NCBI GenBank assembly: GCA_029067255.1
Contig: JAIEEW010000008.1
Span: 1-12,399, forward strand
DNA from: Clostridia bacterium
GTDB lineage: Bacteria; Bacillota; Clostridia; Christensenellales; UBA3700
DNA length: 12,399 bases
Reading direction: 5' to 3'
Shown here: one piece after another, positions 5,852 to 12,399 of the stretch
Layout: every line of letters begins with the position of its first letter
Numbering within the stretch: the stretch's first letter is position 1
The notes under the pieces: model-generated
Databases searched by the model: none
What the model was told of the DNA's origin: nothing
What the model saw: only the letters and a program-made list of their open reading frames with translations
Made by a program: the position numbers and the translations under genes

Positions 5852-8324
5852 TCTCGATTTGCTCCAAAATATAACTCTCGATCACATCTCCAACCTTAAC
5901 GTCGTTGAATTTTTCTAGACCGATACCGCATTCATAACCGCTCGCAACTTCTTTTGCGTCGTCTTTCTCTCTCTTCAACGAACTCAGTACGCCTTCATAA
6001 ATAATGATATTGTCGCGTACAACTCTGACTTTTGAGTTTCTTGCCACCTTACCGTCTGTGATATAACTACCAGCAATCGTACCGAAATTTGATATTCTGA
6101 ACGTCGCTCTAACTTCCGCGTGTCCGAGAATAACTTCTCTATACATCGGTTCAAGCATGCCTTTCAAAGCCTTTTCAATATCGTTGATAGTATCGTATAT
6201 TATGCTGTAATGCTTGATTTCTATACCGCTTCTATCAGCAAGAGCCTGCGCTTTCGCTTCCGCTTTTACGTTAAATGCAATAATTACAGCGTTGTTTGCA
6301 GTATCAGCAAGCATAACGTCCGATTCGTTGATAGCGCCAACCGCGCTGTGGATAATATTGATTTTTACGTTATCCGCTTTCATATCGTCGTTAAGTTTGA
6401 GCAAAGACTGTTTTACCGCTTCTACGGAACCTTGTACGTCGCCCTTAATAATCAAGGTAAGAACCTTTACGTCTGAAGACTGAACGTTTTTGAACATATC
6501 GTCAAGACTTCTTGCATTGCTACGCATTTGCATTTCAGATCTTTCTTTATCCGCTCTTTCTTGCGCTACTTTCTTTGCAAGTTTTTCGTCTTTTACAACT
6601 ACCATAATATCGCCGGCGTTGGGAACTTCGGAAAAGCCTTGCACTTGAACGGCGTAAGATGGGAAGGCTTCCTTAACTCTTTTACCCGTATAGTCGGTCA
6701 TATCTCTTATCTTACCAATCGCAGTACCTGCAACGATATAGTCGGATACTTTCAAAGTTCCGTTTTGTACCAATATTGTTGCGACCGGTCCCTTACCCTT
6801 GTCAAGACTTGCTTCGATTATCGAACCTGTCGCAGGACATTTCTTATTCGCTTTCAATTCCATTACTTCGGCTACCAAAAGAACGTTTTCAAGCAATTCT
6901 TTGACGCCTTGACCGGTTTTAGCGCTGACAGGACATACCATCGTATCTCCGCCCCAGTCTTCCGGCAATAAATTATAATTAGTCAACTGTTGTTTGATCC
7001 TGTCGAGATTTCCATCTGTTTTATCGATTTTATTGACAGCAACAACTATAGAAACGCCCGCTTCTTTAGCATGATTGATCGCTTCGACTGTCTGCGGCAT
7101 TATTCCATCGTCAGCAGCGACTACGATAATAGCGATATCTGTTACGTTTGCGCCCCTTCTTCTCATTGCCGTAAACGCTTCGTGTCCGGGAGTATCAAGG
7201 AACGTTATCTTTTCGCCGTTAAGATCTATCGTATACGCGCCGATATGCTGCGTGATTCCGCCCGCTTCGCTCATAACGACGTTTGACTTACGAATATAGT
7301 CCAAAAGCGACGTCTTACCGTGGTCAACGTGTCCCATAATGGTAACGATAGGCGGTCTTTTAACAAGTTTAGTAGTATCGACTTGTTGAGTATCAATAAT
7401 ATCTTTGAGTTTATCTTCTGCAGTCTTATCCAGTTTTAACTCCAAAGTTATATCGTAATCAACAGCAACCAACTCCGCTTCTTCAAAACTGATAACGTCG
7501 TTTATTGTCGCAAATTTTCCCATATCAAACAATTTTTTGACGATTTCAGTGGCGGATTTTCCTATTTTTTCGCTAAACACCTTGATAGGAATATTTTCGC
7601 TGGTAAGCACCGCATGTTCGATTTTTATATACTGCGGAGTATTACTCTCCTTCTTGGCCTTCTTGACCTTAACGTATCTAGCGGTATCGCTGTCATCTTC
7701 GCGGGTGGTATCATAAGCGTATCCCTTCTTGAAGAGATCTCTCTTATTCATTCCCTTTTTGTTGTCGTCTTTAGAAAATCCGGACTTGACGTCTTTTTTC
7801 TTCTTCAAGTCGTTATTTTTGAAATTCGTATTAGGCGCAGGCGCAACTACCTCCGCTTTTCCCTTGCTTGACGAGAAAGGTTTTTGATTCAAACCGTTTC
7901 TGATAGGCGCGCCGTTTTTATTCTTATCAAAAGAAGGACGGTTATCTTGTCTGGGATTCTGCCTTTTAATCATTTCGGGATTTATATAAGTCTGCGACTT
8001 AGCAGGCTCGCTTTGAACTGGTTTTTGCGGCGCGGAAGCGACTTCCTCGACTTCTTCCGTCTTAGCCGTTTCAGAGATTATAGGCTCGCTTTCCTTTTCG
8101 CCCTGATCGATAATCTCGTCAACATGCATATCGGTTTCTTCATCGATATTCAAAGACTGCTGAATTTTCTCTTGTTTGAGAGCGTATATCTTATCGTATA
8201 AGTCCTTTAATTTACTCTTTGTCAATGAAATTTCACTGACGAATGGTCTGGATACTTCCTTGATAAAATTTTCAATCTCTTTCAAACTTTTAAACTGTTC
8301 ATTTTTGTTTTCGTTGTTGCTCAC
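5844..8324 (-). CDS. infB: Translation initiation factor IF-2
   Basis: IF2 is the GTPase that recruits initiator fMet-tRNA and joins the subunits. The protein has 826 residues. Residues 1-230 are a variable, charged, low-complexity extension: a helical stretch at about 11-55, then acidic and Pro/Lys/Asn-rich parts. Residues about 240-295 form the conserved IF2-N module (IPIKVFSEKIGKSATEIVKKL). The G domain is intact: G1 GHVDHGKT (331-338), G2 GGITQH (355-360), G3 DTPGH (377-381, with the family His381), G4 NKID (431-434), G5 SAK (467-469). Domains II, III and the tRNA-binding C-terminal domain follow and are full length. The start is GTG at 8324, preceded by GGAGGTG five bases away. The TAG stop overlaps rbfA by 8 bases. 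Bacillus ylxP, normally between infB and rbfA, is absent. Confidence 0.98.
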   Translation of the reverse strand: MSNNENKNEQFKSLKEIENFIKEVSRPFVSEISLTKSKLKDLYDKIYALKQEKIQQSLNIDEETDMHVDEIIDQGEKESEPIISETAKTEEVEEVASAPQKPVQSEPAKSQTYINPEMIKRQNPRQDNRPSFDKNKNGAPIRNGLNQKPFSSSKGKAEVVAPAPNTNFKNNDLKKKKDVKSGFSKDDNKKGMNKRDLFKKGYAYDTTREDDSDTARYVKVKKAKKESNTPQYIKIEHAVLTSENIPIKVFSEKIGKSATEIVKKLFDMGKFATINDVISFEEAELVAVDYDITLELKLDKTAEDKLKDIIDTQQVDTTKLVKRPPIVTIMGHVDHGKTSLLDYIRKSNVVMSEAGGITQHIGAYTIDLNGEKITFLDTPGHEAFTAMRRRGANVTDIAIIVVAADDGIMPQTVEAINHAKEAGVSIVVAVNKIDKTDGNLDRIKQQLTNYNLLPEDWGGDTMVCPVSAKTGQGVKELLENVLLVAEVMELKANKKCPATGSIIEASLDKGKGPVATILVQNGTLKVSDYIVAGTAIGKIRDMTDYTGKRVKEAFPSYAVQVQGFSEVPNAGDIMVVVKDEKLAKKVAQERADKERSEMQMRSNARSLDDMFKNVQSSDVKVLTLIIKGDVQGSVEAVKQSLLKLNDDMKADNVKINIIHSAVGAINESDVMLADTANNAVIIAFNVKAEAKAQALADRSGIEIKHYSIIYDTINDIEKALKGMLEPMYREVILGHAEVRATFRISNFGTIAGSYITDGKVARNSKVRVVRDNIIIYEGVLSSLKREKDDAKEVASGYECGIGLEKFNDVKVGDVIESYILEQIENE

Positions 8325-8337
8325 AAAAACACCTCCA

Positions 8338-8655
8338 TTATTCTTCGTCGCAATACGAAAGTATTGCGGTTGCGAGAGATACGTCAGTAATAGACAAAAC
8401 CTTTATATTCTCTCTTTTTAGCAATGAATTTAAGTGATTTTCAGGTAATTCAAGTGTTTTTACTCGTTTTTTCCCTACATAATCCGCAAGTTGTTTCCTG
8501 CTATTCTCTCCAAGCGATTTATCGAAGATCACTATCAACGGAGTGAATTTAGATCTAGTAAGGCTGTCTATTCCCCAAATCACTTTTCCCGCTTTTACTG
8601 CAAAATTGATATAACAGTCAATCTTGTTTGCGGGAATATTGCTCTTTAATCGCAT
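8338..8655 (-). CDS. ylxQ: YlxQ, L7Ae/L30e-family putative RNA-binding protein
   Basis: This 105-residue protein of the ribosomal L7Ae/L30e/S12e/Gadd45 fold is standard between ylxR and infB. The N-terminal helix reads NFAVKAGKVIWGID (compare the ANRARKVVSGED stretch of B. subtilis YlxQ as I recall it), followed by the beta strand TPLIVIFDKSLGENSRKQL and, near the end, the family's SITDVSLATAIL segment. Kink-turn RNA binding is known for the fold; the exact role of YlxQ is unsettled. Two adjacent ATGs exist (8658 and 8655). AGAGG is better spaced for the second, which I use. The gene starts inside ylxR and ends with TAA just before the infB ribosome site. Confidence 0.88.
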   Translation of the reverse strand: MRLKSNIPANKIDCYINFAVKAGKVIWGIDSLTRSKFTPLIVIFDKSLGENSRKQLADYVGKKRVKTLELPENHLNSLLKRENIKVLSITDVSLATAILSYCDEE

Positions 8656-8884
8656 CATATACCTCTGCGCTTATCTCTTGCTCAAAACAGCGGTTGAGAA
8701 GCCTATTTTTCACACATTTTTCAACGCATTGCGCGCTGTCGCATATATACGCTCCCCGTCCTGCTTTTTTCCAAGTAAAGTCCAAAGAAATATTCCCTTC
8801 TTTATCCTTTACGATTCTGAGCATTTGTCTTTTTTCGTATGCGTTCCTACACGCGATACACATTCTTACCGGCGGTTTTTTCAT
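8618..8884 (-). CDS. ylxR: YlxR-family RNA-binding protein (RnpM)
   Basis: This 88-residue basic protein is encoded one base after nusA, its usual place. It shows the YlxR signature: RMCIACRNAYEKRQMLRIV at 7-25, a DFTWKKAGRGAYIC segment, and downstream cysteines with a basic helix (CVKNRLLNRCFEQ). The family is a small RNA-binding fold; in Bacillus subtilis the protein has been linked to RNase P modulation and renamed RnpM (from memory). The ATG at 8884 has only a weak ribosome site, so coupling to nusA translation is likely. The 3' end overlaps ylxQ by about 38 bases. Confidence 0.93.
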   Translation of the reverse strand: MKKPPVRMCIACRNAYEKRQMLRIVKDKEGNISLDFTWKKAGRGAYICDSAQCVEKCVKNRLLNRCFEQEISAEVYDAIKEQYSRKQD

Positions 8885-8885
8885 A

Positions 8886-9965
8886 CTATTCGCCGATTTC
8901 TTCTATCCCGCCGTTTTCGCTTGCTACTGAAGAGAACGGTTTAACGTCTATTTTCCATTCGGTAAGTTTTGCCGCAAGTCTTACGTTCTGACCGGATTTT
9001 CCGATAGCCAAAGAAAGTTTGTCGTCTTCGACGATTGCTTTTGCGCTCTTTTCTTCGGGATTAAGCATAACCGCTATTACTTTTGCGGGAGACAACGCTC
9101 TGGAAATATACTCGCCCATATCCTGAGAATAACCGATAACGTCGATTTTTTCTCCGCCGAGTTCCTGTACAACACTGTTGATACGCATACCTTTCTGTCC
9201 TATGCAACTACCTACCGCGTCAATTGAAGAATCTTCCGCGTAAACAGCCATTTTTGTACGATAGCCCGCTTCTCTAACAATTCGCTTTATATTGACGAGA
9301 TTTGCTTTGATTTCAGGAACTTCCATTTCAAACAGTTTCTTTACAAAACCGTTGCACGCTCTGGATACCATAACCTGCGTAGTGCCCCTAAGCGTCGTAC
9401 GAACGTTTTTAACGTATACGTTTATTACGTCGTTTACGTTGTACTTTTCTCCTTTGATTTGTTCGGAAGGAAGCATTACGCCTTCGAGTTGAGTACCTGC
9501 CATTTCAAGATAAACGGTATCGTTTTCCACTCTTCTGACAATACCTTTGACGATTTCACCTTCTTTATTGTTCATTTCGTCTTTGATAAGTTCTTTGACG
9601 ATTTCATTGTTTCTTTGCATTATGACCTGTTTTGCAGTCTGCGCAGCGATACGGCTCAACGTCTTTGGTGTAACTTCTTCCTTTACCAGATCGCCGACCT
9701 TGTATGCATTTTTAATACGCTTTGCGTCTTCAAGTGAAATTTCCTTCTCGGGATCGAGTACTTCTTCTACAACTGTTTTGTAAGCGTAGATCTTGATTTC
9801 GCAACGCTGAGCGTTGAGCACTACCATAACTGGGCGCGCTTCTCCGCTTTCTTTCTTGTAAGCGACTGCAAGTCCCGCTTCGAGAGATTCAATAAACTGT
9901 TGTTTTTCGATTTTCTTTTCACTTTCAAGCGCGTCAAGCGCCGCAAAGAAATCTTTGTTGATCAT
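8886..9965 (-). CDS. nusA: Transcription termination/antitermination factor NusA
   Basis: NusA binds RNA polymerase and nascent RNA and modulates pausing, termination and antitermination. The 359-residue protein has the polymerase-binding N-terminal domain (about 1-125, beginning FFAALDALESEKKI), an S1 domain (about 136-202, GEIVKGIVRRVENDTVYLE...), KH1 with its GxxG loop in CIGQKGMR (about 254-261) and KH2 with IGKSGQNVRLAAKLTEWKID (321-340). It stops shortly after KH2, so it lacks the acidic C-terminal repeats of E. coli NusA, as is normal for Gram-positive members. The ATG has an excellent AGGAGG site that overlaps the rimP stop. The TAG stop is one base from the ylxR ATG. Confidence 0.98.
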   Translation of the reverse strand: MINKDFFAALDALESEKKIEKQQFIESLEAGLAVAYKKESGEARPVMVVLNAQRCEIKIYAYKTVVEEVLDPEKEISLEDAKRIKNAYKVGDLVKEEVTPKTLSRIAAQTAKQVIMQRNNEIVKELIKDEMNNKEGEIVKGIVRRVENDTVYLEMAGTQLEGVMLPSEQIKGEKYNVNDVINVYVKNVRTTLRGTTQVMVSRACNGFVKKLFEMEVPEIKANLVNIKRIVREAGYRTKMAVYAEDSSIDAVGSCIGQKGMRINSVVQELGGEKIDVIGYSQDMGEYISRALSPAKVIAVMLNPEEKSAKAIVEDDKLSLAIGKSGQNVRLAAKLTEWKIDVKPFSSVASENGGIEEIGE

Positions 9966-9974
9966 TTTATCCTC

Positions 9975-10448
9975 CTAGAAGATGACGGCTTCCCTTATTA
10001 AAGCCACATCTTTGATATTAAGTTTTATATTTTTTGTTTTGTATTGCAATTCTATTTGCGAAGATGTTTCGTCAAATCCAATCAAAGTAGCGTTAAATTT
10101 CTTAACCTTCCCCATTTCTTCAATTGGTTTGAACAATGATACTTCCATTTCAAGACCGATTTTTTTATTGAAATCTTTCGCTGTCTTGAGCGGTCTATCG
10201 ATACCTGGCGAAGACACGTTCAGATTGTACGGCTTGCCTAAAGTAGGATCGAGATCGTCTAACGGCTGATCAATAGCGTTGTGTACGGTTTCGCAATCGT
10301 CGAGATTTACTCCGCCTTCTTTATCTATATATACCGTCAACGTATCCTGACCGTAAAGTTTCTTAAATTCCACGTCAACGAGTTCCATCCCCAGATTCTC
10401 AACTATCGGTTCGACCAAAATTTTGACGCTATCGGTTATTTTCGACAT
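9975..10448 (-). CDS. rimP: Ribosome maturation factor RimP
   Basis: RimP (YlxS) is a cytoplasmic factor needed for late 30S subunit assembly. The 157-residue product has the usual two-domain layout. The N-terminal alpha/beta domain (about 1-85) carries the typical start with PIVENLGMELVDVEFKK, then TVYIDKEGGVNLDDCE and the family hallmark NVSSPGIDRPL. The C-terminal SH3-like domain follows, with a beta-rich stretch ending in IREAVIF. The length is normal. I chose the ATG at 10448 because AGAGGTG precedes it and family members begin here. An in-frame ATG at 10481 would add 11 residues but lies inside the leader hairpin without a ribosome site. The TAG stop is part of the TAGGAGG ribosome site of nusA, so the two are closely coupled. 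First gene after the promoter at 10517-10545. Confidence 0.97.
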   Translation of the reverse strand: MSKITDSVKILVEPIVENLGMELVDVEFKKLYGQDTLTVYIDKEGGVNLDDCETVHNAIDQPLDDLDPTLGKPYNLNVSSPGIDRPLKTAKDFNKKIGLEMEVSLFKPIEEMGKVKKFNATLIGFDETSSQIELQYKTKNIKLNIKDVALIREAVIF

Positions 10449-10469
10449 AACACCTCTTTCATAGTTTGA

Positions 10470-10493
10470 GAGCGACTGCATTTGCAGTCGCTC
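10470..10493 (-). ncRNA. Perfect hairpin in the rimP 5' leader
   Basis: The arms GAGCGACTGCA (10470-10480) and TGCAGTCGCTC (10483-10493) are perfectly complementary over 11 bp with two bases between them (in RNA probably 10 bp with a 4-base loop). The hairpin lies between the predicted transcription start and the rimP ribosome site. No T-run follows on the minus strand (next bases TCAAAC), so it is not a simple terminator. Structured leaders before rimP/nusA are known in other bacteria. A role in autoregulation by an operon product, or as an RNA stabiliser or processing site, is inference. Confidence 0.6.
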
Positions 10494-10516
10494 CAGTCAT
10501 TAACTATTGCTCTTAT

Positions 10517-10545
10517 ACTATACCATATTTGTATTGCCCTTGCAA
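10517..10545 (-). promoter_or_regulatory. Sigma-A-type promoter of the rimP-nusA-infB operon
   Basis: On the minus strand a -35 element TTGCAA (10545-10540) and a -10 element TATAGT (10522-10517) are separated by exactly 17 bases. The predicted transcription start is near 10510, about 60 bases before the rimP ATG. It lies in the only sizeable gap in the region, after the PolC-like gene, so the ribosome/transcription factor operon can be transcribed independently of the ispG and PolC-like genes. Confidence 0.75.
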
Positions 10546-10631
10546 GTGTTTTTATACCTTTATTTCAAAGAAATAACAATAATGCGATTAAATCAAGCAT
10601 TTTCTTTATTATCATCGGCGCATATTTTGAC

Positions 10632-12248
10632 TTATTCTTCTGCGCCGTCTTTTTCTATGCTGTATAGATCATCCATTAGTTTTACAAACACCTTCGCAGT
10701 TGCTTCAGAATCTTCGTACGCTCTGTGAGCGTTTTTATTGACGATATTATAATGACGGCAAAGCGATTCAAGACTATGCGAACGCTCACGTTTTAATATT
10801 TTTCTCGCTTCAACCAACGAATCAATCAATTCGTTGTCAAACGGCAGTCCGTATTTTTGACAGTCTCTTCGCAATATTTTGAAATCGAATCCGTTTCCGT
10901 TGTGAGCGATAAGTTTATATCCCTTTATGTATTCCATGAAAAATCCCAAAACGTCTTCAATATAAGGAGAGTTCTTTATGTCATCATCATAAATATGATT
11001 TATTCTTGACGCGTCCGGCGGGATTTCTCTGTTCGGATCAACCAAAGTATTATAATATTCCATGATTTTTCCGTATTCGAGTTTTACCGCCCCTATCTCT
11101 ATAATTTCATCTGTTTCTGTATTCAAACCGGTAGTTTCTATATCAAACACTACAAATTTATTGTTGAGTATATAATCGCAATGCCATATCATATCGAGAA
11201 GATTCTCGTTGATATCGACGTCGTATTTTTGCGGTTTCTGAAAGACTTTTATCTTATTCGCTTTCTTTATCTCCTCTTTTCTCTTTGCCATGCCTTCGTA
11301 ATTTATCTTGCAAAGCGCAAGTTTTGTTACGCTAAGTTCGTTCTTGTCCGAAAAATCGCTGTGTCGGTAATTACCGTAAATTACAACGTTGTCGCCTTCG
11401 GCAAGCGAATCCAAGCAAGTTACAAATCCAGTGCCGTGATCGTCTTCATGCCTTTTCGCCTTGCGAAGTTTTGCAAAATACAAACAATCCATCTTTCCGG
11501 TAGTGTCATCTATTGTAAATTTGAAAAGTATCTTTTTAAGCCTTCTGTCGGGAGAATTCTTATCTACGATATTTATCTTCTTAATTTCACCGACTGTTCC
11601 GCATACGCAAATACCGTCCATCTCTTTTTTATATTTATAGATATATCTCGGTTTTCTTCCTATGTCCTTTCCTACATAGTAGTGGTAGTCGCCGATTATA
11701 TCTATCTCTCCAACATCAACGTACTGCACGTTTTCTCTATCGTCCAACAACTTGTCCGCGTCGACTTTATGCGACATATTTATTCGCACTGTTACTTTAT
11801 CGCAACAATTCTGCGAATAAATAAATTTGGCAAGTTTGTCCTTAAATCCGCTGTTTTCACAATAATGTAACACTGGACTGGACATATACAAATCTATGAT
11901 TATCTTTTTACCGTCGGTATCTACTTGAGTAAGCGACGCATCGTATTGACTTGTCAAAGTCTGATATTTTGAAGAAATAAAAGTAATGACCTGTTTTGCA
12001 ATCGCTTCTTCATTGATTCTGTTTTTAACAAAAGCGATTTTCAACGAAAACGTTTCAGGAACTTGCGATCTGCAGAATTCTTCTACGTTTTTTTTATCTT
12101 CATCAGAAAATTTATCTTCTCCGATATCTTCGGGAAGAAGACATACGACAGACAGCGAACTCGTACCTATATCAAGATTGAGTTTGCTTACTCTTAAAAA
12201 TTCGTATTTATTCCCCGTCGCTTCGTTTAGTCTTTCGATAAATTGCAT
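10632..12248 (-). CDS. Polymerase-less PolC-like protein: PolC N-terminal domain, OB fold and DEDDh 3'-5' exonuclease
   Basis: The 538-residue product resembles only the front of Gram-positive replicative DNA polymerase PolC. Residues 1-200 look like the PolC N-terminal region. Residues about 210-315 form an OB-type single-strand-binding module (ICVCGTVGEI, then a beta-rich stretch ending near LSVTKLALCKI). Residues 365-530 are a complete DnaQ-type exonuclease: Exo I FDIETTGL (D369, E371), Exo II AHNGNGFD (D455), Exo III HRAYEDSEAT (H508, D513), so all five DEDDh residues are present. PolC (about 1,400 residues) has the exonuclease inserted in a PHP domain and followed by the polymerase. Here a lysine-rich linker (about 316-360) joins OB to exonuclease, neither PHP half is present, and TAA follows the exonuclease. 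It lies immediately before rimP, as polC does in Bacillus. A proofreading or single-strand-specific exonuclease role is inferred. The start has only a weak GGAAGAAG ribosome site. Confidence 0.85.
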   Translation of the reverse strand: MQFIERLNEATGNKYEFLRVSKLNLDIGTSSLSVVCLLPEDIGEDKFSDEDKKNVEEFCRSQVPETFSLKIAFVKNRINEEAIAKQVITFISSKYQTLTSQYDASLTQVDTDGKKIIIDLYMSSPVLHYCENSGFKDKLAKFIYSQNCCDKVTVRINMSHKVDADKLLDDRENVQYVDVGEIDIIGDYHYYVGKDIGRKPRYIYKYKKEMDGICVCGTVGEIKKINIVDKNSPDRRLKKILFKFTIDDTTGKMDCLYFAKLRKAKRHEDDHGTGFVTCLDSLAEGDNVVIYGNYRHSDFSDKNELSVTKLALCKINYEGMAKRKEEIKKANKIKVFQKPQKYDVDINENLLDMIWHCDYILNNKFVVFDIETTGLNTETDEIIEIGAVKLEYGKIMEYYNTLVDPNREIPPDASRINHIYDDDIKNSPYIEDVLGFFMEYIKGYKLIAHNGNGFDFKILRRDCQKYGLPFDNELIDSLVEARKILKRERSHSLESLCRHYNIVNKNAHRAYEDSEATAKVFVKLMDDLYSIEKDGAEE

Positions 12249-12266
12249 TTTCTTCTTCCGTGTCGA

Positions 12267-12368
12267 TTATTTACTTTCATATTCCATTATATATTTTTTC
12301 AAAACAGGCAGTATCATAGAATTGTCGACTGTTTCGACGTAATATGCATCAACAAAAAAAGCAGACAT
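12267..12368 (-). CDS. 33-residue in-frame C-terminal tail of IspG beyond the stop; possibly re-initiated peptide
   Basis: This ATG..TAA frame of 33 codons is in the same reading frame as the upstream ispG end, one codon (GAT) after its TAA. Aligned without gaps from Gly-Gly onward to the E. coli IspG end as I recall it, it matches at a Ser (S3), two aromatics (F4/F5 region), D7, V-D-N (14-16) and a terminal L-x-x-x-I helix. It is therefore the expected end of IspG rather than an unrelated small gene. The ATG at 12368-12366 has an AGGAGG seven bases upstream, formed by the Gly-Gly codons, so termination followed by re-initiation is possible. Alternatives are a fresh nonsense mutation, a base-calling error, or a decaying 3' end. 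Whether the peptide is made is unknown. Confidence 0.4.
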   Translation of the reverse strand: MSAFFVDAYYVETVDNSMILPVLKKYIMEYESK

Positions 12369-12371
12369 ATC

Positions 12372-12399
12372 TTATCCTCCTGCAACACCCAAATTTGAC
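12372..12399 (-). CDS. ispG: 3' end of ispG (HMBPP synthase), partial, ending at an in-frame TAA
   Basis: Only the last eight codons before a TAA are inside the window; they read SNLGVAGG. From family knowledge, the C-terminal part of IspG (4-hydroxy-3-methylbut-2-enyl diphosphate synthase, MEP isoprenoid pathway, 4Fe-4S enzyme) contains the signature STLGVTGG in E. coli or ADIGIAGG in Bacillus, always followed by about 30-50 more residues. Here a TAA falls directly after the Gly-Gly, yet the same frame then continues for 33 more IspG-like codons (next entry). Gene order supports the call: ispG commonly sits upstream of polC-rimP-nusA in Clostridia. The rest of the gene lies outside the window, so its CxxC iron-sulfur ligands cannot be checked. 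The identification rests on a short peptide plus the in-frame tail and synteny. Confidence 0.6.
12375..12381 (-). promoter_or_regulatory. Strong Shine-Dalgarno-like AGGAGG embedded in the end of ispG
   Basis: On the minus strand AGGAGG occupies 12381-12376, seven bases before the ATG at 12368, close to ideal spacing. It is made of the GCA GGA GGA codons (Ala-Gly-Gly), which the IspG family conserves, so its occurrence may be incidental. It matters because it could restart translation of the in-frame tail after the TAA at 12374-12372. Confidence 0.4.

Noticed and set aside
6528..6971. Plus-strand open frame opposite infB
   Set aside because: Antisense to the conserved GTPase and domain II region of IF2; composition and lack of motifs indicate a shadow frame.
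10449..10481. Upstream in-frame ATG giving an 11-residue longer RimP
   Set aside because: The ATG lies within the leader hairpin and lacks a ribosome site, while the ATG at 10448 has AGAGGTG and matches the family start.
10560..10576. Palindrome TTATTTC-AAA-GAAATAA as a terminator for the PolC-like gene
   Set aside because: The stem is almost all A/T with one G-C pair and no T tract on the minus strand, so it is too weak; probably chance in AT-rich DNA.
10482..10631. Frameshifted remainder of PolC (PHP/polymerase) after the exonuclease stop
   Set aside because: The short gap holds only stop-rich AT sequence, the rimP promoter and the hairpin; no PHP or polymerase motif appears in any minus-strand frame.
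11181..11870. Long plus-strand open frame (229 codons) opposite the PolC-like gene
   Set aside because: It is antisense to a gene with clear domains. Its product is an aromatic, Phe/Tyr/Val-rich mix without recognisable motifs, and I see no convincing ribosome site. It looks like a codon-usage shadow.
12267..12399. Genetic code change (TAA as sense)
   Set aside because: TAA properly ends efp, the peptidase, the endonuclease IV-like gene, ylxQ, rbfA and the PolC-like gene at family-typical lengths, so a global reassignment does not fit.
1..12399. Mobile element, CRISPR, defence island or biosynthetic cluster
   Set aside because: All genes are housekeeping, on one strand and tightly packed; I saw no transposase, direct-repeat array, tRNA-att junction or compositional break.

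Overview
The window is a chromosomal segment of a low-to-mid GC Firmicutes bacterium, most likely an uncultured, Clostridia-like lineage. The case rests on gene order, Gram-positive style Shine-Dalgarno sites (AGGAGG, GGAGGTG) and a standard code in which TAA, TAG and TGA all end genes. Genus-level placement is not possible from sequence alone. All supported genes lie on the minus strand, so biological order runs from high to low coordinates. I see no mobile elements, CRISPR, tRNA or rRNA.

Region 1 (12399-10632): the far 3' end of ispG (isoprenoid pathway), apparently interrupted by an in-frame TAA. It is followed by a 538-residue protein at the place where Clostridia and Bacilli carry polC. 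This protein keeps the PolC N-terminal region, the OB fold and the DEDDh proofreading exonuclease, but has neither the PHP domain nor any polymerase domain. It is the most unusual object in the window.

Region 2 (10631-2703): a strong sigma-A type promoter and a perfect hairpin precede the classical nusA-infB operon: rimP, nusA, ylxR (rnpM), ylxQ, infB, rbfA, nrnA, truB, ribF. Genes overlap or abut by a few bases, which implies translational coupling. The products cover 30S maturation (RimP, RbfA), transcription elongation and antitermination (NusA), small RNA-binding proteins (YlxR, YlxQ), translation initiation (IF2), nano-RNA/pAp turnover (NrnA), tRNA pseudouridine 55 (TruB) and FMN/FAD synthesis (RibF).

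Region 3 (2694-148): an endonuclease IV-like TIM-barrel protein follows ribF directly. Then comes an M24 (Xaa-Pro type) peptidase with its own promoter, apparently giving a leaderless mRNA, and elongation factor P. The peptidase-efp pair matches the yqhT-efp pair of Bacillus. The block ends in a rho-independent terminator at 31-77. A perfect single DnaA-box consensus lies just beyond it at 21-29.

No stretch above 300 bases lacks a gene. The largest gap (10449-10631) holds the rimP promoter and leader hairpin; the 147-base 3' edge holds hairpins and the terminator.
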